50,571 nucleotides of DNA from Amycolatopsis echigonensis (GCF_014174495.1 NZ_JACJHR010000066.1:1-50571); one strand, 5' to 3'; shown: positions 8,060 to 16,201, counted from the first letter of the stretch. A program made the numbers and translations. Notes: generated from the sequence alone by a model not told the origin.

Positions 8060-9880
8060 TCAGGCACCGAGGTCATAGACCGTGACACCGTCCACAGTGG
8101 TCATTTGGTAGTTCTCGGCCACCCACTGGACGATCCGGGCGGCGGCGTCGCTTCCGCTGCTGGAGCCGCGCATGGTCAGGCCGTCGCCGAGGAAGTAGCG
8201 GATCTGCCCTTGCCGGACGTACTGCTCGAACTGCGCGAGCGTCGGATACGGGTCGGTGCCGTTGAATCCGCCCACCGCGAGCACCGGTTTGCCGCTGCCC
8301 AGCTGGTATCCGGCGGCGTTGTTGGACCCGACGGTCGCCGCGGCCCACCGGTGATCGCCGGACTGCCGAAGCAAGGCTGTCAGGTTCGCGCCGGGCAGGC
8401 TGGTGCCGAGCAAACCTCCCGGGCCGCCACCGCCGAACATCCGCCGGGTGTTCGGTCCGGCGGACGGAATCGCGCCGCTGTGCGGAGTCGCCGCGGTGGC
8501 GAAGCTGTACGCGCCGGTTCCGGTCAGCAGCACGACCAGTCCCAGCACCGCGGCGACCCGGCCGAAGTGCTGGACGAAAAACAGTGCGATCGCGGCCAAA
8601 AGCCCAACGATGAGGACCGTCGGGGCAAGCCACGGTTGCCAAGAACTGTCCAGCAGCAGATAACTCGTCACCGTCGTCAACGTGACACCGCCGCTCAAAA
8701 GCCCTACAGCGGCCGGATTGCCGCGGATGCGCCACAACTGGACGGCGGCGATTCCGACGAGCGCAGCGATCGCTGGGGCGAGCGCGACGGTGTAGTAGGG
8801 GTGGATGATCCCGCCCATGAAGCTGAACACCGCGGCGGTCACGATCAGCCAGCCGCCCCAGAGCAGCAGCGAAGCGCGGCCGCGGTCGGTGCGGGGCGCG
8901 TAACGGGTGAACCACAGGCCCGCGCCGAGCCCGAGCACCGCCGCCGGCAGCAGCCACGCGATGCCGCCCGCCATCTCGCTGCCGAACAACCGGAACAATC
9001 CGGTGCTGCCCCAGCCGCCGCCCGGACTGCCGCCGACGCTGCCGGTCTCGTCGCCGGTGATGCGGCCGAAACCGTTGTACCCCAAGGTGAGTTCGAGCAG
9101 GCTGTTGTTCTGTGAGCCGCCGATGTACGGCCGGTCCGCGACTGGCCACAACGCCACTACGGCGAGATACCAGCCTGCCGAAACGACGACCGCAGCAAAT
9201 CCTGCGAGCAAATGCAGTAGTCGCTTGCCGACGGTGGTCGGTGCGGCGACGAGGTACGCGAGCGCGAACGCGGGCAGCACGAGGAACGCCTGCAGCATCT
9301 TGGCGAGGAAGCCGAATCCGATTGCCACGCCAGCGAAAACGAGCCATTTCGGGCTGGCCTTCTCGAGCGCTCGTACCGTGCAGTAGGCGGCGGCGATCAG
9401 GAGCAGCACCAGCAACGCGTCCGGGTTGTTGAAGCGGAAGATCAGCGCCGCGGCTGGGGTGAGGGTAAGCACCGCGCCAGCGAGCAACCCCGCTGCCGCG
9501 CCTGAGGTGCGTCGGACAGTCGCGTAGAGCAGCCACGTGGAGCCGACACCCATCAACGCTTGCGGCACCAGGATGCTCCACGCATTAACGCCGAACAGCC
9601 GCGCGGACAGGCTCATCACCCAGAGCGCGGCGGGTGTCTTGTCCACCGTGATGCCGTTGGCCGCATCGGTGGAGCCGAAGAACAACGCCTTCCAGCTCTG
9701 TGCTCCGGCTTGGGCGGCGGCGGAGTAGAACGCGTTGGCCCAGCCGGACGCGGCGAGATCCCACAGATAAAGCGCGGCCGTGGCGACGAGCAGCAGCACG
9801 AGGGCCGGGCGCACCCATCTCGGCTCGGCGCGCTGGACCGGCACGGCGGGAACGGTCGAAGGGGTCGCGACTGCGGTCAT
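8060..9880 (-). CDS. GT39-family membrane glycosyltransferase (YkcB-like), copy 2
   Basis: A 606-residue polytopic GT39 protein, paralogous along its whole length to the protein at 4853-6694. Shared landmarks include the N-terminal AEPRWVRP, VDKTPAALW, FRFNNPDALL, GFGFLAKMLQAFL, PYIGGSQNNSLLEL, and the C-terminal TPHSGAIPSAGP with a Gly-rich stretch. It differs mainly in the loop that is Gly/Met-rich in the other copy. About twelve spans are followed by an extracytoplasmic C-terminal domain. The ATG at 9880 has GAGG about 9 nt upstream. It lies between the histidine kinase and GT2 genes on the same strand and has its own upstream CACAG array. The acceptor is unknown. Confidence 0.85.
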   Translation of the reverse strand: MTAVATPSTVPAVPVQRAEPRWVRPALVLLLVATAALYLWDLAASGWANAFYSAAAQAGAQSWKALFFGSTDAANGITVDKTPAALWVMSLSARLFGVNAWSILVPQALMGVGSTWLLYATVRRTSGAAAGLLAGAVLTLTPAAALIFRFNNPDALLVLLLIAAAYCTVRALEKASPKWLVFAGVAIGFGFLAKMLQAFLVLPAFALAYLVAAPTTVGKRLLHLLAGFAAVVVSAGWYLAVVALWPVADRPYIGGSQNNSLLELTLGYNGFGRITGDETGSVGGSPGGGWGSTGLFRLFGSEMAGGIAWLLPAAVLGLGAGLWFTRYAPRTDRGRASLLLWGGWLIVTAAVFSFMGGIIHPYYTVALAPAIAALVGIAAVQLWRIRGNPAAVGLLSGGVTLTTVTSYLLLDSSWQPWLAPTVLIVGLLAAIALFFVQHFGRVAAVLGLVVLLTGTGAYSFATAATPHSGAIPSAGPNTRRMFGGGGPGGLLGTSLPGANLTALLRQSGDHRWAAATVGSNNAAGYQLGSGKPVLAVGGFNGTDPYPTLAQFEQYVRQGQIRYFLGDGLTMRGSSSGSDAAARIVQWVAENYQMTTVDGVTVYDLGA

Positions 9881-9913
9881 GCGGTCAGCCTCGCGGCGTG
9901 AGCTGGGGCCGGG

Positions 9914-9940
9914 ATGTGCTTACCCTGTGTGCCCGCTGTG
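9914..9940 (-). promoter_or_regulatory. direct-repeat array (CACAG half-sites) upstream of GT39 copy 2
   Basis: Half-sites CACAG, CACAG and CACAT stand exactly 11 bp apart (plus-strand CTGTG at 9936 and 9925, ATGTG at 9914). The array overlaps the last codons of the histidine kinase and ends 33 bp before the GT39 start. The order CACAGC, CACAGG, CACAT is the same as in the array at 11466-11503. Confidence 0.7.
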
Positions 9941-11443
9941 GGACCTGCGGTCATCCGCGACCGGCGTCCGCTGAGCCGGGACCGCGATCGGCAGCCGCAC
10001 GGCGAATTCCGTCTTGCCGGGGCGGCTGCGGACCGTGATGGCGCCGTGGTGCGCGGTCAGCACGGCGGACGCTATCGCCAGGCCCAGCCCGGTCGAACCG
10101 GCTGCCCGCGACCGGGACGAATCTCCGCGGGCGAAGCGTTCGAACACCGCTGGCTGCAGCTCCGGCGGGATGCCCGGGCCGTTGTCGGTCACGGTCACCA
10201 CGGCACTGCCGTCCGCGGACCGGGCGAGCGCGGTGACGACCGTCGTGCCGGGCGGCGTGTGGACGCGCGCGTTCGCGAGCAGATTCGCCAAAACCTGGTG
10301 CAGCCGCTGGACATCGCCCAGCACGAGGATCGGTTCGTCCGGCATCGAGAGCTGCCAGCCGTGGTGCGGACCGGCCACGTGCGCGTCGCCGACCGCGTCC
10401 GCGACCAAGCGGGTCAGGTCGACTTCGGCGACGTCGAGCGGACGTCCCGCGTCCAGGCGGGCGAGCAGGAGGAGGTCCTCGACGAGTGCCGTCATCCGGT
10501 CGGCCTCCGACTCGATCCGGGTCATCGAATGCGCGACGTCCGGCGGGGCGTGGCTGCCAGACCGTCCGGCGAGTTCGGCGTAACCGCGGATGGCGGCGAG
10601 CGGGGTGCGCAGTTCGTGGCTGGCGTCGGCGACGAACCGCCGGACCCGCAGTTCGCTGGCGTGCCGGGCTTCGAGCGCGGACGAGATGTGGCCGAGCATG
10701 TGGTTCAGCGCCGCACCGACCTGGCCGACTTCGGTGCGCGGATCGGTGTCTTGGGCGGGGACACGGACGGACAGGTCGACATCGCCGCGGTCCAGCGGAA
10801 GTTCGGAGACTCGCGAAGCGGTTTCCGCAACACGTTCCAACGGCCGCAGGGTTCGGCGGACGGCGAAGGCACCGAGGAACGCCGCACCGGTCACCCCAGC
10901 AGCGGCGACGCCGAAAAGGATCAGGCCGACGGTCAGCAGCGTCTGCTGCATGGGTGCCAGGGGAACGCCGGTGATGACGACGCCGTCGGGGACCGGGAAC
11001 GCGGTGAGGCGGTAGTCGCCGAGGCTGCCGATGGTGCGGGTGTAGGGGCGGCCGTTGGTGGGGAGGTCTTGCAGTGCCGCCAGTTCGTCGGAGGTGAGGG
11101 TGACGCGCTGGCCGTGCTGGGTGAGCCAGCCGCCGGTGCCGTTCGTGCCCTCGGGGGAGAAGTGGGCGTTGACGGTGCCCGCGCCTTGTCCCGGGGCGTC
11201 GAGCGGGTTGCGTTCCCCGTCGCCGGGCGGGCCGGGGTGAGTCGCGAAGTCCAGGGCACGGGCGGTCGCGGCGGAGAGCTGGGTGTCGGTCTGGGACATC
11301 AGGAACGCGCGGAGGGCGAACTCGCTGATCACGCCGATCACCAAGCAGACAAGGGACAACAGGACGACGACGGACACCGTGAGTTTCGCGCGCAGGGAGC
11401 GGCGCCCGAACCGGGCGGCGGCGGATCTCGTGCGCGAACTCAT
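9920..11443 (-). CDS. sensor histidine kinase without an adjacent response regulator
   Basis: A 507-residue membrane sensor kinase. A first span at about residues 20-45 and a second at about 168-192 enclose a ~120-residue extracytoplasmic sensor domain. A HAMP segment follows (about 193-262), then the HisKA domain with His276 in ADASHELRTPLAAIRGYAEL. The HATPase domain has HQVLANLLANARVH, DNGPGIPPE and GSTGLGLAIA. All catalytic motifs are intact. The ATG at 11443 is used, although only a weak G-rich site precedes it. Such kinases normally sit directly after an OmpR-family regulator gene; here the upstream gene is divergent and unrelated. It heads the glycosyltransferase cluster. Confidence 0.9.
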   Translation of the reverse strand: MSSRTRSAAARFGRRSLRAKLTVSVVVLLSLVCLVIGVISEFALRAFLMSQTDTQLSAATARALDFATHPGPPGDGERNPLDAPGQGAGTVNAHFSPEGTNGTGGWLTQHGQRVTLTSDELAALQDLPTNGRPYTRTIGSLGDYRLTAFPVPDGVVITGVPLAPMQQTLLTVGLILFGVAAAGVTGAAFLGAFAVRRTLRPLERVAETASRVSELPLDRGDVDLSVRVPAQDTDPRTEVGQVGAALNHMLGHISSALEARHASELRVRRFVADASHELRTPLAAIRGYAELAGRSGSHAPPDVAHSMTRIESEADRMTALVEDLLLLARLDAGRPLDVAEVDLTRLVADAVGDAHVAGPHHGWQLSMPDEPILVLGDVQRLHQVLANLLANARVHTPPGTTVVTALARSADGSAVVTVTDNGPGIPPELQPAVFERFARGDSSRSRAAGSTGLGLAIASAVLTAHHGAITVRSRPGKTEFAVRLPIAVPAQRTPVADDRRSHSGHTG

Positions 11444-11465
11444 GCCCCGAGCGTGCGTTCCGACG

Positions 11466-11503
11466 GTGTGGGGGCGATGTGTGCTTCCTGTGAGCGCGCT
11501 GTG
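11466..11503 (-). promoter_or_regulatory. four-half-site CACAG array before the histidine kinase
   Basis: On the plus strand GTGTG (11466), ATGTG (11477), CTGTG (11488) and CTGTG (11499) recur every 11 bp. Toward the kinase this reads CACAGC, CACAGG, CACAT, CACAC. It lies 22 bp before the kinase start and is the longest of the arrays, suggesting autoregulation. Confidence 0.7.
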
Positions 11504-11533
11504 CGGTTGCGCCCGGTTCCGGCGATTCGGGGC

Positions 11534-11571
11534 CACAGGCGCGACTTGCCGGGAACACAGGGCGACCACAG
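11534..11571 (+). promoter_or_regulatory. CACAG half-sites facing the DUF5666 gene
   Basis: CACAG occurs at 11534, 11556 and 11567: spacings of 22 and 11 bp, so all share one helical phase. Orientation is toward the plus-strand gene at 11621, opposite to the kinase array, as expected for divergent control by one regulator. Confidence 0.6.
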
Positions 11572-11620
11572 CAGCTGTCCGCACGGTGGGGTCAGCAAGC
11601 CGCGAACGAAGGAGAACGCC

Positions 11621-12136
11621 ATGACCGCACCGCATCCCGCTCCGAACCCGCCCGCCGCGCCCGAACCGGCCTGGGGCGCCGCGCCCGGACCCGGCCCGGC
11701 CCGGCCGAACCGGGCCAAGTGGATCGCCGGAGGGATCGCCGCGGTGCTGATCGCGGGCGGCGGCGGTGCGATCTGGGCGGCCACGTCGTCCTCGTCGACC
11801 AGTGCCGATCCCGCGGCGTCGGCGGCGGGCGGCCCGGCCGGACAGGGCGGTCCCGGCGGCGGCCTCGGCCCCGTCTTGCACGGCGAATTCGCGACCAGCT
11901 CCGGCACGAAGTTCACGCAGACCGGCGAGGTCACCGCGCTGAGCGCCACCTCGCTGACCGCGAAAAGCACCGACGGGTTCACGAAGGTCTACGTCATCGA
12001 CTCCGCGACCGCCACCGGAATCAGGACCGGCGAGGACGTGACGATCGTCGCGACGGTGAACGGCGCCACCGCGACCGCGACCTCCGTCACCGAGGCCGGA
12101 ACCCAGCCCGGCGGTGCCGGCCCCAACGCTGGCTGA
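11621..12136 (+). CDS. membrane-anchored DUF5666-like protein
   Basis: A 171-residue protein with a Pro/Ala-rich cytoplasmic head (residues 1-33), one membrane span (about 36-55), and a Ser/Gly-rich linker. An extracytoplasmic beta-rich domain (about 86-160) resembles DUF5666: alternating hydrophobic strands with Thr, including GEVTALSATSLTAKS. GAAGGAG lies 6 nt before the ATG. It is transcribed away from the histidine kinase and has its own CACAG array, so it probably belongs to the same regulon as the glycosyltransferases. Function is unknown. It could be a cell-surface target or accessory of the sensor, which is speculation. Confidence 0.7.
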   Translation: MTAPHPAPNPPAAPEPAWGAAPGPGPARPNRAKWIAGGIAAVLIAGGGGAIWAATSSSSTSADPAASAAGGPAGQGGPGGGLGPVLHGEFATSSGTKFTQTGEVTALSATSLTAKSTDGFTKVYVIDSATATGIRTGEDVTIVATVNGATATATSVTEAGTQPGGAGPNAG

Positions 12137-12137
12137 C

Positions 12138-12986
12138 TCAGCCCAGCGAGCGCGCGGCCGCGGTCGCTTGCCCGGCGTAGGACCGTCCGAACAGGACGGT
12201 GTGCACCAGAAGCGGGAAAAGCTGGTGCAGCGCGATCCGCTCCCGGTATCCGTCCGCCAACGGTGCGACCTCGTCGTAGGCGGCGACGATCCGCTCGAGA
12301 TGCGGGCAGCCGAACAGATGCAGCATCGCGAGGTCCGTTTCCCGGTGCCCGCCGTGCGCGGCCGGGTCGATCAGCACCGCCCCGTCCGAATCCCACAGGA
12401 CGTTCCCGCTCCACAGATCCCCGTGGAGCCGGGCGGGCGGTTCCGGCGGACCGGCCATCGAGGGGATCCGCGCGCAGGCCCGTTCGAACACCGCCGGGTC
12501 GAGAAGGTCGGAGGCAATCCGGACGTAAGGGAGGACCCGGTGTTCCGCGTACCACTCCGGCCACGACTCGCCCGGGGAATTGCGCATCGGAGCGGTCCCG
12601 ATCCAGGCGTCGGTCAAGCCGCCCGGGGGAGGGGCGCCGAACGCCGGGGCTCCGGCCGAATGCAGCCGGGCGAGATTCCGGCCGAACTCCTCCGCGTGCG
12701 ATGGCGTGCTCTCGCTCACCCGGTCCAGCACGAGCCACGTGTCGTCCGCGCCGTGCACGCGGGGGATCCGCACCGCGTCCGCCTCGGCCAGCCAGCGCAG
12801 CCCGGCCGCCTCGGCCCGGGTCGCGCCCGGAGCGTGGCCGCGCTTCACCACCGCGTCGACGCGCCGGTCACCTTTGGTCAACACTACTTCACTGAGGGTG
12901 CCCGACCTGCCCTGTGGGACCGCCTCGAACCCGCTGAGCCGCGCCGCCGCGGCGGCCGGACCTTCGCTCTGCTGCCCGGAAACCAC
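12138..12986 (-). CDS. fructosamine kinase family protein
   Basis: A 282-residue protein of the fructosamine-3-kinase/aminoglycoside phosphotransferase-like fold. Family enzymes phosphorylate sugars attached to amino groups, starting repair of glycated proteins. The catalytic loop HGDLWSGN (Asp190, Asn195) and the metal-binding IDPAAHGGHRETDLAM segment are intact. The length matches the family. The start is GTG at 12986. The gene converges with the DUF5666 gene; the stop codons are one base apart. No operon partner is visible. Confidence 0.87.
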   Translation of the reverse strand: MVSGQQSEGPAAAAARLSGFEAVPQGRSGTLSEVVLTKGDRRVDAVVKRGHAPGATRAEAAGLRWLAEADAVRIPRVHGADDTWLVLDRVSESTPSHAEEFGRNLARLHSAGAPAFGAPPPGGLTDAWIGTAPMRNSPGESWPEWYAEHRVLPYVRIASDLLDPAVFERACARIPSMAGPPEPPARLHGDLWSGNVLWDSDGAVLIDPAAHGGHRETDLAMLHLFGCPHLERIVAAYDEVAPLADGYRERIALHQLFPLLVHTVLFGRSYAGQATAAARSLG

Positions 12987-13161
12987 GTCCCCGACGCTAC
13001 GGGCGCGCGGCGGGTTCCGCTGATCGACACCGCCTCGGCGGGAGCCCCGCAGCCGGTCTTGTCAACCCTCTGGCCTAGACTCGGATATCCCGGTCAGCAG
13101 GTGACCGGGGCGGTCCCGAGGGACTGTCCGCCCCCATCGTTTACCGCTCGAGGAGAAGACC

Positions 13162-14544
13162 TTGAAGAGCACCGTCGAGCAGCTCAGCCCGACGCGAGTG
13201 AAGATCAATGTCGAGGTGCCGTTCGACGAGCTCAAGCCGAACTTCGACGCCGCGTACCGGAAGATCGCCCAGCAGGTGCGCGTCCCCGGTTTCCGCCCCG
13301 GCAAGGTCCCCGCTCGCGTCCTGGAAAGCCGGATCGGCCGCGCGCCGGTGCTCGACGAGGTCGTCAACGAGGCCATTCCGGCCAAGTACATCGAGGCCGT
13401 CCGCGCGGGCGAGGTCCGGACGCTCGGCCAGCCCGAGTTCGAGGTGACCAAGCTCGAGGACCGCGAGGTGCTGGAGTTCAGCGCCGAGGTCGACGTGCGG
13501 CCGGAGATCGAGCTGCCCGACCTCGCCGGCCTCGAGATCAGCGTCGACGACGTCGAGACCACCGACGAAGAGGTCGCCGAGCAGCTCGACGAGCTGCGCG
13601 CCCGCTTCGGCACCCTGACCGGCGTCGAGCGCCCGGCCCAGACCGGCGACTTCGTGTCGATCGACCTGTCGGCCAGCGTCGACGGCAAGCCCGTCGAGGA
13701 GGCCTCCACCACCGGCCTGTCCTACGAGATCGGCTCCGGCCAGCTCGTCGACGGCATCGACGAGGCCATCGTCGGCGCGGCCGCGGGCGAGACCAAGGTG
13801 TTCACCACCAAGCTGGTCGCGGGCGAGTTCGCCGGCCAGGACGCCGAGGTCACCGTCACCGTGCAGTCGGTCAAGGAGCGCGAGCTGCCCGAGGCCGACG
13901 ACGAGTTCGCCCAGCTGGCGAGCGAGTTCGACACGATCGACGAGCTGCGCGAGGACCTGCGCACCCGGCTCGGCCGCGTCAAGAAGATGCAGCAGGGCGT
14001 CCAGGCGCGCGACAAGGTCCTCGAGATCCTCCTCGAGCGCACCGAGGTGCCGCTGCCGGAGAAGGTCGTCGAGGCCGAGATCGAGAACCGCAAGCACGAC
14101 GCGGTCCACCCGTTCGACCACGACGAGGAGCAGTTCGCCAAGGCGCTGGAGGCCGAGGGCCGCACCCTCGACGAGTTCAACGCCGAGGTGAAGGAGGAGT
14201 CGGAGAAGGCCGTCCGCACGCAGCTGCTGCTGGACACCATCGCCGACAAGGAGCAGACGTCGGTCAACGACGGCGAGCTCACCGAGCGGATCATCTACCA
14301 GGCGCAGCGCTTCGGCGTCAGCCCGGACGAGTACGTGCAGCGGGCCCAGCAGTCCGGCCAGCTGAGCGCCATCTACGCCGACGTCCGCCGCGGCAAGGCT
14401 CTGGCCTCCGTCGTGCGCGGCACCACGGTGAAGGACGCGTCCGGGTCCGAGGTCGACCTGAGCGAGCTGTTCGGCGCGGACGAAGAAGCCCCCGCCGAGG
14501 AGACGCAGGTCACCGAAGAAGCGGCGGCGACCCCCGCGGAGTAA
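13162..14544 (+). CDS. tig: trigger factor, ribosome-associated chaperone and prolyl isomerase
   Basis: A 460-residue trigger factor. It binds the ribosome exit tunnel near protein L23 and shields nascent chains. The N-terminal ribosome-binding domain has the signature GFRPGK (residues 43-48). An FKBP-type isomerase domain follows (about 150-240), then the helical chaperone domain and an acidic Glu-rich tail of about 25 residues. The start is TTG, with GAGGAGAAG 3 nt upstream. A TAGACT box at 13076-13081 may be its -10 element. It precedes the Clp protease genes, the usual actinobacterial order, coupling folding and degradation. Confidence 0.97.
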   Translation: MKSTVEQLSPTRVKINVEVPFDELKPNFDAAYRKIAQQVRVPGFRPGKVPARVLESRIGRAPVLDEVVNEAIPAKYIEAVRAGEVRTLGQPEFEVTKLEDREVLEFSAEVDVRPEIELPDLAGLEISVDDVETTDEEVAEQLDELRARFGTLTGVERPAQTGDFVSIDLSASVDGKPVEEASTTGLSYEIGSGQLVDGIDEAIVGAAAGETKVFTTKLVAGEFAGQDAEVTVTVQSVKERELPEADDEFAQLASEFDTIDELREDLRTRLGRVKKMQQGVQARDKVLEILLERTEVPLPEKVVEAEIENRKHDAVHPFDHDEEQFAKALEAEGRTLDEFNAEVKEESEKAVRTQLLLDTIADKEQTSVNDGELTERIIYQAQRFGVSPDEYVQRAQQSGQLSAIYADVRRGKALASVVRGTTVKDASGSEVDLSELFGADEEAPAEETQVTEEAAATPAE

Positions 14545-14553
14545 AGCTGTAAG

Positions 14554-14595
14554 CGAACTTGGGCGGTGTCAGGCATTCTGCACCGCCCAAGTTCG
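14554..14595 (+). terminator. 15 bp perfect hairpin between tig and clpP1
   Basis: CGAACTTGGGCGGTG pairs perfectly with the arm at 14581-14595 around a 12 nt loop. No T tract follows; TTAGGGT comes next. It could terminate tig, reduce read-through into clpP1, or protect the tig mRNA end. A TAGGGT box (14597-14602) just after it could be a clpP1 promoter -10. Confidence 0.65.
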
Positions 14596-14686
14596 TTAGG
14601 GTCGGTTGCAAGATCTCAAGCATGAACACGACAGCGGCGGCGCGGCTCTCACAGGCGGCCCGTCGCCGGTGAAAAGGCAGGCAGAC

Positions 14687-15292
14687 GTGAAGCAGCACAT
14701 GCCCGAGGGGCGGACCGGCACCGCGGGGCTCAACCTCACCGACTCGGTGTTCGAGCGGTTGCTCCAGGAGCGCATCGTCGTTCTCGGCTCCGAGGTCAAC
14801 GACGAGGTCGCCAACCGGCTCACCGCGCAGCTCCTGCTGCTCGACGCGGACGACGCCGAATCGGACATCCGGTTCTACATCAACTCGCCGGGCGGCTCCG
14901 TGACCGCCGGGTTCGCGATCTACGACACCATGCAGCTGATCCGCCCGGACGTGGCGACCTACGCGATGGGGATGGCGGCCTCGATGGGGCAGTTCCTGCT
15001 CTCGTCGGGCACCCCCGGCAAGCGCTACGCGCTCCCGCACGCGCGCATCCTGATGCACCAGCCGTCCGCGGGCGTCGGCGGCACCGCGTCCGACATCGCC
15101 ATCCAGGCGGACCTGTTCAACAAGTGGAAGCAGGAGCTCGCGAGGATCACCGCCGAGCAGACCGGGCAGACCACCGAGCAGATCATCAAGGACGGCGACC
15201 GCGACCGCTGGTTCACCGCGCAGGAGGCGAAGGACTACGGCTTCGTCGACCACGTGCTGACCCGCGACAGCGGCATGAACAACAGCAACTGA
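14687..15292 (+). CDS. clpP1: ATP-dependent Clp protease proteolytic subunit 1
   Basis: A 201-residue serine peptidase subunit. The catalytic triad is Ser99 (GMAASMGQ), His124 (LMHQPSAG) and Asp173 (DRDRW). The INSPGGS segment shapes the oxyanion region. In actinobacteria ClpP1 and ClpP2 form a mixed 14-mer gated by ClpX or ClpC1. The GTG at 14687 is chosen because AAGGCAGG lies just upstream and the length then matches family members. An ATG at 14699 and an open frame back to a TTG at 14606 are alternatives. clpP2 starts 25 bp downstream, so the two are co-translated from one message. Confidence 0.95.
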   Translation: MKQHMPEGRTGTAGLNLTDSVFERLLQERIVVLGSEVNDEVANRLTAQLLLLDADDAESDIRFYINSPGGSVTAGFAIYDTMQLIRPDVATYAMGMAASMGQFLLSSGTPGKRYALPHARILMHQPSAGVGGTASDIAIQADLFNKWKQELARITAEQTGQTTEQIIKDGDRDRWFTAQEAKDYGFVDHVLTRDSGMNNSN

Positions 15293-15317
15293 GCGCCGAA
15301 GCACACAGGAGAGCATC

Positions 15318-15980
15318 ATGAGCAACTTCCGGCTCCCGGGTGACTTCCGGGCCCCGAATATGCCGCTGTCGCCCCAGTCGCGGTACATCCTCCCGTCCTA
15401 CGTCGAGCGCACCAGCTACGGCGTGAAGGAGTCCAACCCGTACAACAAGCTGTACGAGGAGCGGACGATCTTCCTCGGCGTGCAGGTGGACGACGCGTCG
15501 GCCAACGACGTGATGGCCCAGCTGCTGCACCTCGAGCACGAGGACCCGGACCGCGACATCAGCATCTACATCAACTCCCCGGGCGGGTCGTTCACGTCGC
15601 TGATGGCGATCTACGACACCATGCAGTACATCCGCCCGGACATCTCGACCGTGTGCCTCGGCCAGGCCGCCTCGGCCGCCGCGGTGCTGCTGGCGGCGGG
15701 CACGCCGGGCAAGCGCATGGCGCTGCCGAACGCGCGCGTGCTGATCCACCAGCCGGCCACCGAGGGCACCTACGGGCAGGTCTCGGACCTGGAGATCCAG
15801 GCCAACGAGATCCAGCGCGTGCGCCGCCAGATGGAGGTCATCCTGGCGAAGCACACGAACAAGGAACCGGACGAGATCAAGGCCGACATCGAGCGGGACA
15901 AGATCCTCACCGCCGAGGAGGCGAAGGCCTACGGCCTGATCGACGAGGTGCTCCCGTACCGGAAGGCCTCGGCGAACTGA
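15318..15980 (+). CDS. clpP2: ATP-dependent Clp protease proteolytic subunit 2
   Basis: A 220-residue ClpP paralogue with triad Ser119 (GQAASAAA), His144 (LIHQPATEG) and Asp194 (IERDK). The N-terminal ~35-residue leader ending around RYILPSYVERT is typical of actinobacterial ClpP2 and is probably removed on maturation. The LMAIYDTMQ helix and INSPGGS loop match ClpP1. CAGGAGAG stands 4 nt before the ATG. It pairs with ClpP1 to make the active double-ring peptidase, and ClpX, encoded 221 bp on, supplies unfolded substrates. Confidence 0.96.
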   Translation: MSNFRLPGDFRAPNMPLSPQSRYILPSYVERTSYGVKESNPYNKLYEERTIFLGVQVDDASANDVMAQLLHLEHEDPDRDISIYINSPGGSFTSLMAIYDTMQYIRPDISTVCLGQAASAAAVLLAAGTPGKRMALPNARVLIHQPATEGTYGQVSDLEIQANEIQRVRRQMEVILAKHTNKEPDEIKADIERDKILTAEEAKAYGLIDEVLPYRKASAN

Positions 15981-16071
15981 CCGCGACGGGCCGGTGCGCG
16001 GCGAATCCGCGACGCGCGCCGGTCCGCTGGTCTACTGTCGGTCGTCGACGTGCCCGACGCGCTCGGGTGTT

Positions 16072-16093
16072 CCCGCCCGCGCCTTCGGGCGGG
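16072..16093. terminator. GC-rich hairpin between clpP2 and clpX
   Basis: An 8 bp perfect stem, CCCGCCCG/CGGGCGGG, with a 6 nt loop lies in the 221 bp spacer. No T tract is present. It suggests that clpX can be separated from clpP1P2 by partial termination and has its own promoter between here and 16201. Confidence 0.45.
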
Positions 16094-16201
16094 TACCGTC
16101 GGTGGCAATGCGTGTGGGTTCCGGGAACGCCTGGCAGTCCCGGGGCCGCCAGAGAGTAGTGCAGGTGCGCTCGCGCACCGGAGGGGACGAGGTCAACGGC
16201 C

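Noticed and set aside
14554..14595. ClgR-type operator at the clpP1 promoter
   Set aside because: The inverted repeat does not contain the known GTTCGC-n5-GCG type core in proper spacing. It fits a hairpin better.
14606..14686. Longer ClpP1 starting at TTG 14606
   Set aside because: The added 27 residues do not resemble ClpP1 leaders, and a ribosome site stands before the GTG at 14687.
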